26,550 bases of DNA. Origin: DASWOJ01 sp964242415 (lineage in GTDB: Bacteria > Pseudomonadota > Alphaproteobacteria > Acetobacterales > Acetobacteraceae). The notes under the pieces are model-generated. The model had not been told where the DNA came from and ran no database searches. It saw nothing but the letters and a program-made list of their open reading frames with translations. The stretch spans positions 1 through 26,550 of the forward strand of contig CAXTAT010000044.1 in the NCBI GenBank assembly GCA_964242415.1, given 5' to 3'. The stretch's first letter is position 1, and the number at the start of each line of letters is the position of its first letter. Below are positions 14,976-23,830 of the stretch, piece by piece. Position numbers and translations under genes: made by a program.

Positions 14976-15394
14976 GATCCCTCATCCACCGGCCGGTCGA
15001 TGACACCCGCGGCGATCTGGGCCGAGCGGACCCGGGCCATGGCCTGGCTGGGTGCGCTCAGCATGACGGCGGCGCCCATGACGAGGAACGCGGCGATCAG
15101 CCCGAACGAGACCAGATAGACGGCCCGGCGCACGAAGTCGGCCAGGCTGTCCGCGCCACCCGCCGCGGTGAACACAAGGAATAGCGGCCCCATCACCATC
15201 AGTACCGAGGCGAAAGTCGTCCAGAACCGGGCGCCGACATCGTGCCCGCAGATGAGCTGCAGCACGCCGAACAAGGATCGGCGGATGACGATGGCGACCG
15301 TGGTGGTGAGGCCAAGCGTGAGCACGGCGGCGATGACGAGCTGCATCCAATCGACAGCGAGCGCGGCGCCGGCATGAGAAAGGGTTGTTTGCAT
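14972..15394 (-). CDS. Hypothetical three-TM membrane protein
   Basis: A 140-residue protein with hydrophobic helices at about 20-42 (LVIAAVLTLGLTTTVAIVI), 63-83 (FASVLMVMGPLFLVFTAAGG) and 96-118 (AVYLVSFGLIAAFLVMGAAV), and a short polar C-terminus (IDRPVDEGS). The start at 15394 is chosen from AGGAG 8 bases upstream; the open frame upstream to 15637 is Arg-rich and not protein-like. It lies divergent from the histidine kinase gene and is coupled to the small hydrophobic gene downstream. The function is unknown. Confidence 0.65.
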   Translation of the reverse strand: MQTTLSHAGAALAVDWMQLVIAAVLTLGLTTTVAIVIRRSLFGVLQLICGHDVGARFWTTFASVLMVMGPLFLVFTAAGGADSLADFVRRAVYLVSFGLIAAFLVMGAAVMLSAPSQAMARVRSAQIAAGVIDRPVDEGS

Positions 15395-15625
15395 GACGAG
15401 AACTCCTTGAGGGTAGCCCCACCCGCATCGCAGCCAGCGTGCCAGCCGGCGCCATGCCATGAAGCCATTGAAGTTGCTCGACGCCCTGCGTCGTGTTGGG
15501 GCGCCTCTGACTACCCTGGATACGGCATTGCAGCAGGATCTGTATCCAAGGTTGACAACACGCGTAACCGCCGCGCCAATCTCCCTGCCGGCACGCCTGG
15601 CCCTGAACTTGCGGGACCGCCCGTC

Positions 15626-17413
15626 ATGCCCATCCACGTCGCCCTGTTGCTCTCGCTACTGGAAACGCTCGGTCTCGCGGCGGTCTTGCTGCACTGGGCC
15701 GACCGGGTGGCCGGCGCGCGACTGCTCGTCGGCTTCCTGCTCGGCGTCGCGGTCTGGATCACCGGCAACGAATTGCCGGCGTGGGCTGGCGTGGACGCGG
15801 AACGGCCTGCGCTGAGTTTGCTGGCCACCGCGGCGCTGACCTCCGCCGTGTTCCTGCACTTCACCCTGGTGTTCTGCCGCGTGGCGACGCCGCGGTGGGC
15901 TCTCGCCGCCATCTACGCGATCGGCCTCGGGGCGACCTGTGCCTCGGTGGTGCTTCCGCCGGGGCGCTTCGTGGCAATACCCGGCCTGGCGCTGGTGGCG
16001 GTGCCCAACGGCATCGGGTGGGTGACCAGCCTTGTCTGGGCTGCACTGGCCGGGACGGGGGAGCTTGTACTATTGCGGGCGTTCCTGCATGGCCAGGGCT
16101 TGGAGCGGCGCCAGATTGCCGCGGTCGCCGCATCCAGCGCCTGGGGGCTGGGCTGCATGTCGGGCTATGCGGTGCCCATCCTCGGACTGCCGTTCTATCC
16201 CTGGCCGCTGCTGGGCCTGCCGCTGTATCCGCTCATCCTGGTCTATGGCGTGCTGCGCTACCGGGTGCTGGTCGCCAATGCCTGGGCGCGCCGGGGCCTG
16301 GGCTGGACGCTGCTGGTCGGGATGGCTGGGCTGCTGGCCGGCGGGATCGGGGCCGCCGTGCCGCTATTGCGCCTGCCCGGGGCCGAGTGGCTGTCCGGCG
16401 TCGTCGCTGCCGTCGCCGTGCTGGTGCTGGGCGGGCCGGTGCGGCGCCTGGCCGAGCGGGTCGTCTATCCCGGCCGCACCGTGTCCGCCGACGACCTGCG
16501 CGGCTGGCGTGCGACCCTGGCGGGTGTCGATACGCATGATGCGCTGTGGAGCGGCGCCGCGTCCCTGCTCTCCCGCACCGTCAACATCCCCGTCCAGGTC
16601 GGCGTCGCACCGCCCGCTTCCAGTGTGCCCGCCGCCGGTGTGCCCGCCATAAGCTGCCGGACCGGCACGGCTGGATGGGCCTGCGAGCTGGAGGGCTGGG
16701 ACGCGGCGCCGCCTGGTGTGCGGCGCCTGGCCGGGCTGTTCGCGGACGTGCTCGTGGAGCAGGCGGCGCGGGTGGACGGCCAGGAGGCGACCCGCGCGTC
16801 CGAGCGCGACCGGCAGCACCGCGACCGCCTCACCGAACTCGGCGCGCTCGCGGCGACCGTCGCCCACGACGTCCGCAACCCGCTGAACACCATCGCCATG
16901 GCGGTCGCGATGGCCGATGCCGACACGCGGCGCGAGGTCGGCGACCAGGTGCGCCGCATCGCCCACCTGGCCGACGACCTGCTCGACTACGCGAAGCCCT
17001 GGAGGGTGGAACCCGCCCCGATCGACCCGGCCGAGATCGCCGCCGCGGCACTCGGCCGTCCGGTCCCGGTCCCGGCCGGCCTGCGCGTCTGGGCCGATCT
17101 GCGCCAACTGCGGCGGGCGCTCGACAACCTGGTCGAGAACGCCCGCCTAGCCGGCGATGGGCGGATCGGGATCGAGATCGAGGCCGCTGGCGCCACCGTC
17201 CGCATCCACGTCTGCGACAACGGGCCTGGCATCCCCGCCGAGCTGCGGGGCCGCCTGTTCCAGCCCTTCGTGTCCCGCCGGGCTGGCGGCACCGGCTTGG
17301 GCCTCGCCATCGTGGCGCGGATCATGGAGGCGCATGGCGGCTCGGTGGCCCTCGCCGGGCGTCCCGGCTGGACCACCTGCTTCACCCTGACCCTTCCGGC
17401 AGCGGCCCGATGA
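15626..17413 (+). CDS. 7TM sensor histidine kinase, PrsK-like
   Basis: A 595-residue membrane kinase. Residues 1-280 contain seven or eight hydrophobic helices of the HisKA_7TM/PrsK type, including YPLILVYGVLRYRVL (201-215). A linker with degenerate GAF-like character (about 285-385) and a short coiled coil follow. The HisKA H-box is TVAHDVRNPL, with the phospho-accepting His at 414. The ATPase domain has N-box DNLVENA (500-506), G1 box DNGPG (531-535), F-box FQPF and G2 box GGTGLGL (554-560), so all are intact. The start at 15626 is the first ATG before the first helix; the ribosome site is weak. It overlaps the response-regulator gene by ATGA. It should sense an envelope signal and phosphorylate that regulator. 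The PrsK assignment is inference from architecture and the PEP-CTERM gene nearby. Confidence 0.85.
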   Translation: MPIHVALLLSLLETLGLAAVLLHWADRVAGARLLVGFLLGVAVWITGNELPAWAGVDAERPALSLLATAALTSAVFLHFTLVFCRVATPRWALAAIYAIGLGATCASVVLPPGRFVAIPGLALVAVPNGIGWVTSLVWAALAGTGELVLLRAFLHGQGLERRQIAAVAASSAWGLGCMSGYAVPILGLPFYPWPLLGLPLYPLILVYGVLRYRVLVANAWARRGLGWTLLVGMAGLLAGGIGAAVPLLRLPGAEWLSGVVAAVAVLVLGGPVRRLAERVVYPGRTVSADDLRGWRATLAGVDTHDALWSGAASLLSRTVNIPVQVGVAPPASSVPAAGVPAISCRTGTAGWACELEGWDAAPPGVRRLAGLFADVLVEQAARVDGQEATRASERDRQHRDRLTELGALAATVAHDVRNPLNTIAMAVAMADADTRREVGDQVRRIAHLADDLLDYAKPWRVEPAPIDPAEIAAAALGRPVPVPAGLRVWADLRQLRRALDNLVENARLAGDGRIGIEIEAAGATVRIHVCDNGPGIPAELRGRLFQPFVSRRAGGTGLGLAIVARIMEAHGGSVALAGRPGWTTCFTLTLPAAAR

Positions 17414-18777
17414 ACGGTGCTCCCCAGGATGACCACGGCCACATCCTGTTGGCCGACGATGAGCCTGCCTTCCAGCGCCTCGGCGGCGCCTGGCTGCGCA
17501 ACCTCGGCCACCGCGTCACCCTGGCCGACGACGCCGACCACGCGCTGCGCGCCTTTGCCGACGCGCGGCCCGATGTGGTCCTGCTCGACCTCTCCATGCC
17601 GCCGCGCATGGACCCGGAGGCCGGGCTTGACCTGATCGCGGCCTTCGCGCCCGCCCCGGTCATCGTGCTGACCGGCCACGCGCACCACGACCTGGCGCTG
17701 AAGGCCATGGAGCGGGGCGCCTGGGATTTCGTCGCCAAGCCGATCGAGCCAGACATGCTGCGCGTCATCGTGGCCCGCGCCGTTCGCAAGGCGAAGCTGG
17801 ATGCCGAACTGACCCGGCTGCGCCAACAGGACAGCGCCGACGACCTGGGCCTCGCCGGCCGGTCCGCCGCCATGACACGGCTGCGCGACATGGTTCGCCG
17901 CCTCGGTCCCACCGGCGTCGCCGTCATCATCCTGGGTCCGACTGGGACCGGCAAGGAACTGGTCGCGCGTGCGCTGCACGCGACCAGCCCCCGTGCGCGC
18001 GGCCCCTTCGTGCCGGTGCATTGCGGCGCCCTGTCGGCCGAGCTGCTGGAAAGCGAGCTGTTCGGCCATCTCAAGGGAAGCTTCACCGGAGCGCATCGCG
18101 ACCAGCCCGGCCTGGTCGAGACCGCTCACCACGGCACGCTGTTCCTCGACGAGGTGGGCGAGATGCCGATGGCGATGCAGGTGAAGCTGCTGCGCTTCCT
18201 GCAGGATGGCAGCTTCGTCCCGGTGGGCGGCCGGGTGCAAAAACGTGTCGATGTCCGCGTGCTCGCTGCCACGCACCGCGACATCGAGGCGATGGTGGCC
18301 CAGGGCAGCTTCCGCGAGGACCTGTTCTATCGCCTGAAGGGCGTCGTGGTCCGCACCCCGGCGCTTGCCGAACGGCGCGAGGACGTTCCCATCCTTGCTG
18401 CCTTGTTCCTGCGCCGGGCTGCAGTCCCGAACAAACTCACCCAGGACGCGATGGCCTGGCTCGCCGAGTGCACTTGGCCCGGCAACGTCCGCGAACTGCG
18501 CGCTGTCGTCGAGCTGGCGGCAGCCCTTGCAGCATCGGGTCCGGTCGATGCCGCCAGCCTCCGTTTCGCTGCCGGGGAGGCTGAGCCCATCAATGATGCG
18601 CCGCCGCGTTCGGAACCGCTTCCCGGGGTGTTGGACGACGCAATCGCCCAATTGGAGACGCAAATGCTCCGCGACGCTCTTGCAGCCTCCGGCGGCAACC
18701 AAAGCGAGGCCGCCCGTCGGCTGGGCATATCCCGAGTTGGCCTAATCAAGAAGGTCGCCCGGCTCAAACTGAAGTAG
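17410..18777 (+). CDS. NtrC-type sigma-54 response regulator, PrsR-like
   Basis: A 455-residue activator. The receiver domain (1-125) has the acidic pair D16/D17, phospho-acceptor D60 (VVLLDLSMPP), T88 and K110. The AAA+ domain (about 150-380) has Walker A GPTGTGKE (176-183), the sigma-54 contact loop GSFTGA (223-228; the commoner form is GAFTGA), Walker B FLDE (245-248) and the REDLFYRL arginine region. The C-terminus has a Fis-type helix-turn-helix (NQSEAARRLGISRVGLIKKV, 430-449). After D60 the receiver has a loop insertion (PPRMDPEAGLDL) and then GAWDFVAKPIEPDMLRVIVA, both as in PrsR. The start is fixed by the ATGA overlap with the kinase gene. A likely target is the sigma-54 promoter at 26282. 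Confidence 0.88.
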   Translation: MNGAPQDDHGHILLADDEPAFQRLGGAWLRNLGHRVTLADDADHALRAFADARPDVVLLDLSMPPRMDPEAGLDLIAAFAPAPVIVLTGHAHHDLALKAMERGAWDFVAKPIEPDMLRVIVARAVRKAKLDAELTRLRQQDSADDLGLAGRSAAMTRLRDMVRRLGPTGVAVIILGPTGTGKELVARALHATSPRARGPFVPVHCGALSAELLESELFGHLKGSFTGAHRDQPGLVETAHHGTLFLDEVGEMPMAMQVKLLRFLQDGSFVPVGGRVQKRVDVRVLAATHRDIEAMVAQGSFREDLFYRLKGVVVRTPALAERREDVPILAALFLRRAAVPNKLTQDAMAWLAECTWPGNVRELRAVVELAAALAASGPVDAASLRFAAGEAEPINDAPPRSEPLPGVLDDAIAQLETQMLRDALAASGGNQSEAARRLGISRVGLIKKVARLKLK

Positions 18778-19215
18778 GTCGGGGCTCCTCGCCCACGGTT
18801 TCCGCCTTCGTGCCGCCGGAGCATCACGCGGATGACCGGCGACTACCCAGAGTGGGCGGATTTGGCCGGCAACGGACTGGCCGCTGTGGAGAGGAGGCGA
18901 TAGGCAGATGATGCCATATCTGCGGGCCTCTCCCTCTTGCGAGGAGAGCGGGGGCACACCGCCGGATGCGGTCCCAACCTTTCCATGGTCGTCGCGTCCG
19001 GACTGGTGCACCACGCAACCACCAAGGGCGCGATCGACACCGGCACTTTGGGCCTGGTCCGGGGACACGACCCGGCAGGCGCCCGCATCCAAGGCCGGGG
19101 CTGGACAATACGCCACCCGGCGACGCGAAAGCGCCGGTCCGTACCGTAACATTTCCTTCCTGGCTCTCGGCGCGATTTCCAGGCATGTAACGTCCCCGGT
19201 GCAGAAAGGCTCGTG
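18778..19215. other. Intergenic region, no gene seen
   Basis: About 440 bases between the response regulator and the copper chaperone gene. Frames on both strands are short or shadow-like. An imperfect hairpin at about 18927-18953 (CTCTCCCTC / GAGGAGAG) might end the kinase operon. The AAAGG before 19216 is the chaperone's ribosome site. Confidence 0.4.
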
Positions 19216-19725
19216 ATGTCCCGACAAACGACACTGGCTGTCTCGATATTGATCACTGCTGCCTTTGCCCCCCCCGTGAGCGCGCAGCAGCCCGCGGCTG
19301 CTCCTGCCGGCGTCACCGTGCAGGATGCCTGGGCGCGTGCCACCCCCACCGGTGCGACCGCCGGCGCGGCCTACATGACCCTGACCAGCCCGGCCGGCGA
19401 CGTTCTGACCAGTGCATCCACCCCCGCCGCAGGCCACGCGGCGGTGCACGAGATGCGGATGGACGGCGCAGTCATGCGGATGCGCGCGGTCGAGGGCGGT
19501 CTCGTGCTGCCGCCGGGCCAGCCGGTCACGCTGCGGCCCGGTGGCCTCCACGTCATGCTGGAAGGTCTAAAGGCGCCCATGAAGCAAGGCGGAATCGTGC
19601 CGCTGCACCTGACGTTCCGGACCGCGCCGCCGCTCGACCTGCAAGTACCGGTGCGGGCGGTCGGCGCGGCCGGGCCGGGCGGCGCGCAGCCGGGAGACAG
19701 CGCCATGCCAGGGATGGGCGAGTAG
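19216..19725 (+). CDS. PCu(A)C periplasmic copper chaperone
   Basis: A 169-residue protein with a signal peptide (1-23, cleavage after VSA) and a cupredoxin-like PCuAC domain (DUF461). The copper site is visible as H78-E-M80, M89, and the H112-V-M114 pair within GGLHVML; other features are VQDAWARATP and the G-rich GPGGLHVM-type turn. These chaperones pass Cu(I) to the CuA or CuB site of cytochrome oxidase. The C-terminal 20 residues (Gly/Pro/Met-rich, ending MPGMGE) could also bind copper. ATG at 19216 is preferred over GTG at 19213 because AAAGG lies 7 bases before it. It is monocistronic; no SCO1 gene is adjacent. Confidence 0.88.
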   Translation: MSRQTTLAVSILITAAFAPPVSAQQPAAAPAGVTVQDAWARATPTGATAGAAYMTLTSPAGDVLTSASTPAAGHAAVHEMRMDGAVMRMRAVEGGLVLPPGQPVTLRPGGLHVMLEGLKAPMKQGGIVPLHLTFRTAPPLDLQVPVRAVGAAGPGGAQPGDSAMPGMGE

Positions 19726-19909
19726 GAGCGGCGATGTGCAGGGAAGCGTCATCTGCAGGGCCGGCCGGGGATGGCGACCTGACCGGCAACCCCGTCGCCA
19801 GGCGCTGATGTCGGCGTCTGCGGCCCTGCAAGCGCATCCAGCCAACCGGGTGCGGCCGTTGTGCGTGCGGTGCCGGACCTGCTGCGGCAGGGGCCTCGGC
19901 TGTGAAGCT

Positions 19910-19930
19910 GGCCTGCCTCCCAGGCAGGCC
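19910..19930 (+). terminator. Short perfect hairpin upstream of the GNAT gene
   Basis: GGCCTGCCT / AGGCAGGCC, 9 bp, loop CCC, followed by TT. It could end transcription from the copper chaperone gene, about 185 bases upstream. No gene is seen between 19726 and 20020. Confidence 0.45.
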
Positions 19931-20020
19931 TTGGTGCAGCCGCACAGGGCTGGCTGACCCCAAACCGATCGCAACTTCCCGCCCAAACAGGGCTTCCAAG
20001 GCAGAGACATCAGGGTGGTA

Positions 20021-21130
20021 ATGCTGGATTTCGCGTCCGAGGACGTCCAACTTGACGCCGACCGATATACCTGCCGCCTGTTCATCGGACAGCGCCGCGC
20101 CGCCGCTGCGGCTCCGATCGTGGAGGCGCTGCGCCAATCGCTTGGCCTGGCGTCCGACATGACGACGCACGTCCCATGGTTCCTGGCAAGGACGATGGCC
20201 TGGCGAAATAGCCCGATCATCGCGGTGCTGGAAGAGAGGGATCAACCGGTTGCGGCCGTGCTGTTCTACGACCGGCAGCAGTTCGGCATCCCGACCGGCG
20301 TCATCAAGGGCGGCAACCGCTCAGGCGACGGCCTGGTTGTTGCAGCCGCGTGTCAGCGCATGGCAGCATTGCAGGCCGCCATTGCGGCAGTGCTGGCCCT
20401 GCCGTGGGTCCACATGGTCCTGGTATCCATGCGGGCGGAGGCGGCAATGCCGGAAGCGATGACATCGGCGACGCCGCCGTTCGATTGCGTCTGGCGCTCC
20501 AGGGAGGTCAGCACGCACCTATCCCTTGCAGGGGGCTTCGAAGGGTTCCTGTCGCGGCTGCGTCCGCGGAGCCGCCGGAACTACCGCTATTTCCGGCGCC
20601 GGGGGGAGAATGAGCTTGGTTTGGCGTTCGTGCCGAGCCTGCGGCCGGACGATGCGATGCAGGCCGTGGCGGAGCTGCATAGGGTCGCCATGCATCCCGT
20701 CCCGCCCGCCCGCGCCCGCAGGCTCGAAGCCGCCATCCGCAACACGCCGGGACACTTCGCCATGGGTGTGCGGGACGCGGCTGGGCAATGGCTCAGCTAC
20801 CTGTCTGGCTGGCGTCAGCCCGAGGGCACGTTCGTGGAGTGGCAGCTCAACCGGCATGACATGCAGGCGGCGTCGCTCTCGACGGTGATGCGGACCTACT
20901 TGCTGGAACACGAGGCGGAGCGCGGCGTGACGCAGGTTGTGTTCGTCGGCGGCACCTCGGCGGCGTTGGGGCGATACTGCGCGCCGGACCGCTGCTTTGA
21001 TTTGCTGGCCACCCCGGTGGGCGTTCGGGGCCGCATGATCAGGCGGTTCATGACCCGGCTGCATCCGCGTGGCCAGGTCGCGCTGCTGTTGCGGGACGCG
21101 GCAACGGGTCCAGCGCCGGAAGAAACTTGA
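20021..21130 (+). CDS. GNAT/FemAB-fold acyltransferase-like protein
   Basis: A 369-residue soluble protein. Its C-terminal half matches the BioF2/CelD-type GNAT group (Acetyltransf_6): FEGFLSRLRPRSRRNYRYFR at about 173-192, ELHRVAM, GVRDAAGQWLSYLSGWRQ, EWQLNRHDMQAASLSTVM and a final Arg-rich helix. Such proteins are often involved in polysaccharide or envelope modification. The N-terminal half (PIIAVLEERDQPVAAVLFYD) is the second GNAT-like repeat typical of FemAB-fold enzymes. The substrate is unknown. ATG at 20021 has AGGG 5 bases upstream; GTG at 20015 is an alternative. It stands alone, converging on parB with a hairpin between. Confidence 0.7.
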   Translation: MLDFASEDVQLDADRYTCRLFIGQRRAAAAAPIVEALRQSLGLASDMTTHVPWFLARTMAWRNSPIIAVLEERDQPVAAVLFYDRQQFGIPTGVIKGGNRSGDGLVVAAACQRMAALQAAIAAVLALPWVHMVLVSMRAEAAMPEAMTSATPPFDCVWRSREVSTHLSLAGGFEGFLSRLRPRSRRNYRYFRRRGENELGLAFVPSLRPDDAMQAVAELHRVAMHPVPPARARRLEAAIRNTPGHFAMGVRDAAGQWLSYLSGWRQPEGTFVEWQLNRHDMQAASLSTVMRTYLLEHEAERGVTQVVFVGGTSAALGRYCAPDRCFDLLATPVGVRGRMIRRFMTRLHPRGQVALLLRDAATGPAPEET

Positions 21131-21318
21131 CGGCGCCGCGGCCCAGCGTGGACCCCATGGCGCAGCCCGGAAGCGCCTCGGCGAGCGGTATCGCGGCCCA
21201 AGGCGGTCCCTTTTTCACGCAGCCTCCGCGTTGCACTGTCCCAGCCGAAGCGGCTGGACCTGATCAGCCGGACGCGGAGACCAGGCGTCACCCCGGCAAC
21301 GGACCCGGGCAGCAACGC

Positions 21319-21340
21319 CGATGGGCAACCCGGCCCATCG
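21319..21340. terminator. Hairpin between convergent GNAT and parB genes
   Basis: CGATGGGC / GCCCATCG, an 8-bp perfect stem with a 6-base loop, 20 bases beyond the parB stop (minus) and about 190 after the GNAT stop. There is no T-run. The remaining 21131-21318 holds no gene I can see. Confidence 0.5.
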
Positions 21341-21359
21341 TCACGCATGGAGTCCCGCT

Positions 21360-22229
21360 TTAGCCCTGATCGGGCGTCAATAGTGCAATGATCCCATCCA
21401 ACTGGTCCAGCGTCTGATAGTGGATGCGGACGCTGCCGCCCTTGCCATCGAACGCCACCTGCACCCGTAGACCCAGCCGCGCCGACAGGTCCCGCTCCAG
21501 CGCTGCCGTCTCCGGGTCGGCCTGCGGGCGGGCTGGCGTCGCGGCGGGGGGGCGGATGCTGCGCTGCGCCATGGCCTCGGTCTGCCGCACGTTCAGCCCG
21601 CGGGCGATCACCGCGCGTGCGGCCGCCTCGGGCGCCGGGTGCAGCAATAGCGCGCGGGCGTGGCCGGCCGACAAGGTACCATCGCGCAGGTGGCCGCGGA
21701 CCGGTGCGGGCAGTTGCAGCAGGCGCATGGTGTTGGCGACGTGGCTGCGCGACTTGCCGACCAACCCGCCCAGCCCCTCCTGCGTCATACCGAACTCGAC
21801 GGTGAGGCGCTTGTAGGCTTCCGCCTCCTCGATGGGGTCCAGATCCTGCCGCTGCAGGTTCTCGACCAGAGACGCCGCCATCGCCTCGGTGTCGGACAGG
21901 GGGCGGACCAGCACCGGAACCTCGTGCAGCCCGGCCGCCTGCGACGCCCGCCAGCGCCGCTCCCCGGCGATGATCTGGTATCGGCCGGGCTGCGCCGGGT
22001 GCGGGCGCGCCAGGATCGGCTGCAGCACGCCCTGCTGCTTGATGGAGGCGGTCAGCTCCTCCAGCCGGGCCGGGTCCATGGCGGTGCGGGGCTGGAACGG
22101 GCCTGGCTCCAGCAGGGCAACGGCCAGGGAGGAGCGCGGGGCAAAGCCGCCTTCCGCATCCGGCGGCGTGTCGCCGAACAACGCGGCCAGGCCACGGCCC
22201 AGGCGGGGGGAGGCGTCGCGGGCGGTCAT
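21360..22229 (-). CDS. parB: Chromosome partitioning protein ParB
   Basis: A 289-residue ParB. The ParB/Srx CTP-binding domain contains GERRWRA (89-95) and ENLQR (123-127). The central helix-turn-helix is at about 147-170 (MTQEGLGGLVGKSRSHVANT, then MRLLQLP), and the C-terminal dimerisation part is RDLSARLGLRVQVAF then GGSVRIHYQTLDQLDGIIAL. The start overlaps the stop of parA by ATGA (22226-22229). ParB loads at parS sites as a CTP-dependent clamp and with ParA separates replicated origins. No parS (TGTTTCACGTGAAACA-like) is visible in the window. Confidence 0.95.
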   Translation of the reverse strand: MTARDASPRLGRGLAALFGDTPPDAEGGFAPRSSLAVALLEPGPFQPRTAMDPARLEELTASIKQQGVLQPILARPHPAQPGRYQIIAGERRWRASQAAGLHEVPVLVRPLSDTEAMAASLVENLQRQDLDPIEEAEAYKRLTVEFGMTQEGLGGLVGKSRSHVANTMRLLQLPAPVRGHLRDGTLSAGHARALLLHPAPEAAARAVIARGLNVRQTEAMAQRSIRPPAATPARPQADPETAALERDLSARLGLRVQVAFDGKGGSVRIHYQTLDQLDGIIALLTPDQG

Positions 22230-23050
22230 GAGCTGGCGCCCTGGCCGGTGCTCTGGTCCATGTTGCGCTGGCGCATCACCTCGACCGCCAGGCGCAGGTA
22301 GGCCTGGGCGCCGGGGGAGCGCAGGTCATACAGCATGACGGGCTTGCCATGGCTCGGCGCCTCCGACACGCGGACGTTGCGGGGGATCACCGTCTCGTAC
22401 ACCCGGCTGCCGAAGAAGCCGCGCACGTCGGCGGCCACCAGGTCGGACAGGTTGTTGCGGCGGTCGAACATGGTCAGCACGATGCCCTGCAGAACCAGCT
22501 TCGGGTTGAGGCTGCCGCGCACGCGCTCGATGGTGCGGACGAGCTGGCTCAGGCCCTCAAGCGCATAGAACTCGCACTGCAGGGGCACCAGCACCGCGTC
22601 CGCCGCCACCAGGCCGTTCACCGTCAGCAGCCCTAGGCTGGGCGGGCAGTCGATCAGCACGAAGGTGTACTGCCCGGCGACGCCGCGCAGCGCGTGCTGC
22701 AACTTGAACTCGCGCTGCCCGAGCACGGCCAACTCCACCTCCGCACCGGCCAGGTCGGAGTCGGCGGGCACCAGGCCGAGGTCCGGGATTTCGGTCTGCA
22801 GCACGGCGTTGGCAAGGCTTTCCTGGCCCATCAGCGCCGCGTAGGTGCCACGGCCGCGCCGGGCCGGGACGACGCCCAGGCCGGTCGAGGCGTTGCCCTG
22901 CGGATCGAGGTCGATCAGCAGCACCCGCTCCCCGGCGGCGGCCATGGAGGTGGCGAGGTTGATGGCGGTGGTGGTCTTGCCGACGCCACCCTTTTGGTTG
23001 GCGATGGCCAGCACGCGCGCGGGCCGGTTGGGGGGGAGGCTGTCAGGCAT
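22226..23050 (-). CDS. parA: Chromosome partitioning ATPase ParA
   Basis: A 274-residue ATPase if it starts at 23050. It has the deviant Walker A KGGVGKTT (20-27), LLIDLDPQGNAS, and the DCPPSLGLLT switch, as expected of ParA/Soj. It forms a nucleoid-bound gradient that pulls ParB-parS complexes. I prefer ATG 23050 because the following PARVLAIANQKGG matches the usual ParA N-terminus; three in-frame ATGs at 23068, 23083 and 23098 (each MPRP-) lie in a 15-base tandem repeat and cannot be excluded. None has a good ribosome site. The gene overlaps the end of rsmG and is coupled to parB by ATGA. Confidence 0.94.
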   Translation of the reverse strand: MPDSLPPNRPARVLAIANQKGGVGKTTTAINLATSMAAAGERVLLIDLDPQGNASTGLGVVPARRGRGTYAALMGQESLANAVLQTEIPDLGLVPADSDLAGAEVELAVLGQREFKLQHALRGVAGQYTFVLIDCPPSLGLLTVNGLVAADAVLVPLQCEFYALEGLSQLVRTIERVRGSLNPKLVLQGIVLTMFDRRNNLSDLVAADVRGFFGSRVYETVIPRNVRVSEAPSHGKPVMLYDLRSPGAQAYLRLAVEVMRQRNMDQSTGQGASS

Positions 23051-23741
23051 GGGCGGCGGTCTGGGCATGGCCGGTCTGGGCATGGCCGGTCTGGGCATGG
23101 CCGATCTGCGCAGTCAGGCGGGGGTTGCCGACAGCGAGGATGCAGGAGCCGGGGTGTGCCGGGTCGTCCACCTGGCGCACGTCCATGGTCCAGTGCTGCC
23201 GCGCCTGGGCCAGCTCTTCGGCGGCGCGGGCGCCCTTGGGAAACAGCGCCAGGCCGCCCGGCGCCAGCAGCGGCGCGGCCAGGCCCAGCAGGGCGCCCAA
23301 CGGCGCCAGGGCACGGGCGGTGACGAGCGGGGCCGGAGGCAGGGCGGCGGCCTCGATCCGCAGGCAGTGCACCTGGACCGGGGCGCCGGTGGCCCGTTGC
23401 GCCTCCATTAGGAAGGCCGCCTTGCGCCGGTCAGACTCGATCAGGTCGAACGGGATGCCAGCCGCAATCGACAGCACGAGGCCGGGCAGGCCGGCGCCGG
23501 AGCCTAGGTCGATCCCGCGCGTGGCGTCCGGTGGGATCAGCGGCAACAGGCGCAGGCTGTCCAGCACATGGCGGGGCCACAGGTGCGCGCGGTCCGCGGC
23601 GGCGATCAGGTTGATGGAGAGGGTCCACTTGGCGAGCAGGGCGACATAAGCCTCCAGCCGCGCCACGGTTTCGGCGGGCAGGCCGGGCAGGGCGGAGGGG
23701 GCCGACGGAGACTCGGGGCCAGTTGGGACGCGGCGGGGCAT
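23043..23741 (-). CDS. rsmG: 16S rRNA (guanine-N7) methyltransferase RsmG
   Basis: A 232-residue Rossmann methyltransferase that makes m7G at position 527 of 16S rRNA (E. coli numbering) from AdoMet. The AdoMet-binding motif is GIDLGSGAGLPGLVL (76-90), with ESDRRKAAFL, TARALAPL (141-148) and FPKG (167-170), the RsmG set. The C-terminus has an unusual (IGHAQT)(GHAQT)(GHAQT) tail created by a 15-base tandem repeat, which runs into the start of parA. The start at 23741 has no clear ribosome site. It is transcribed ahead of parA/parB. Confidence 0.94.
   Translation of the reverse strand: MPRRVPTGPESPSAPSALPGLPAETVARLEAYVALLAKWTLSINLIAAADRAHLWPRHVLDSLRLLPLIPPDATRGIDLGSGAGLPGLVLSIAAGIPFDLIESDRRKAAFLMEAQRATGAPVQVHCLRIEAAALPPAPLVTARALAPLGALLGLAAPLLAPGGLALFPKGARAAEELAQARQHWTMDVRQVDDPAHPGSCILAVGNPRLTAQIGHAQTGHAQTGHAQTAAHA
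23058..23102. repeat. Three tandem copies of a 15-base unit over the rsmG/parA junction
   Basis: The unit GGTCTGGGCATGGCC occurs three times without interruption (23058-23072, 23073-23087, 23088-23102), with a partial fourth. Because 15 is a multiple of three, it adds GHAQT units to the RsmG tail and MPRPA units, each with a possible ATG, ahead of ParA. Confidence 0.9.
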
Positions 23742-23790
23742 CGGCTCGGGTTAGCATGGCCCGCGACGGTCGGCTACGCGGCAACGAACT

Positions 23791-23823
23791 GCTCCCCCTC
23801 CCTCAATATGGAGGAGGGGGAGC
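23791..23823 (-). terminator. Hairpin after sodB
   Basis: GCTCCCCCTCC / GGAGGGGGAGC, an 11-bp perfect stem with an 11-base loop that can pair a little further. It begins 7 bases after the sodB stop and lies before the rsmG start, where termination is expected. There is no T-run. Confidence 0.55.
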
Positions 23824-23830
23824 GGGGCCG

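Noticed and set aside
16987..18702. 571-codon open frame on the minus strand antisense to the kinase and regulator genes
   Set aside because: It mirrors two well-supported genes in GC-rich DNA; composition (Gly/His/Gln/Arg) is shadow-like and no motif is seen.
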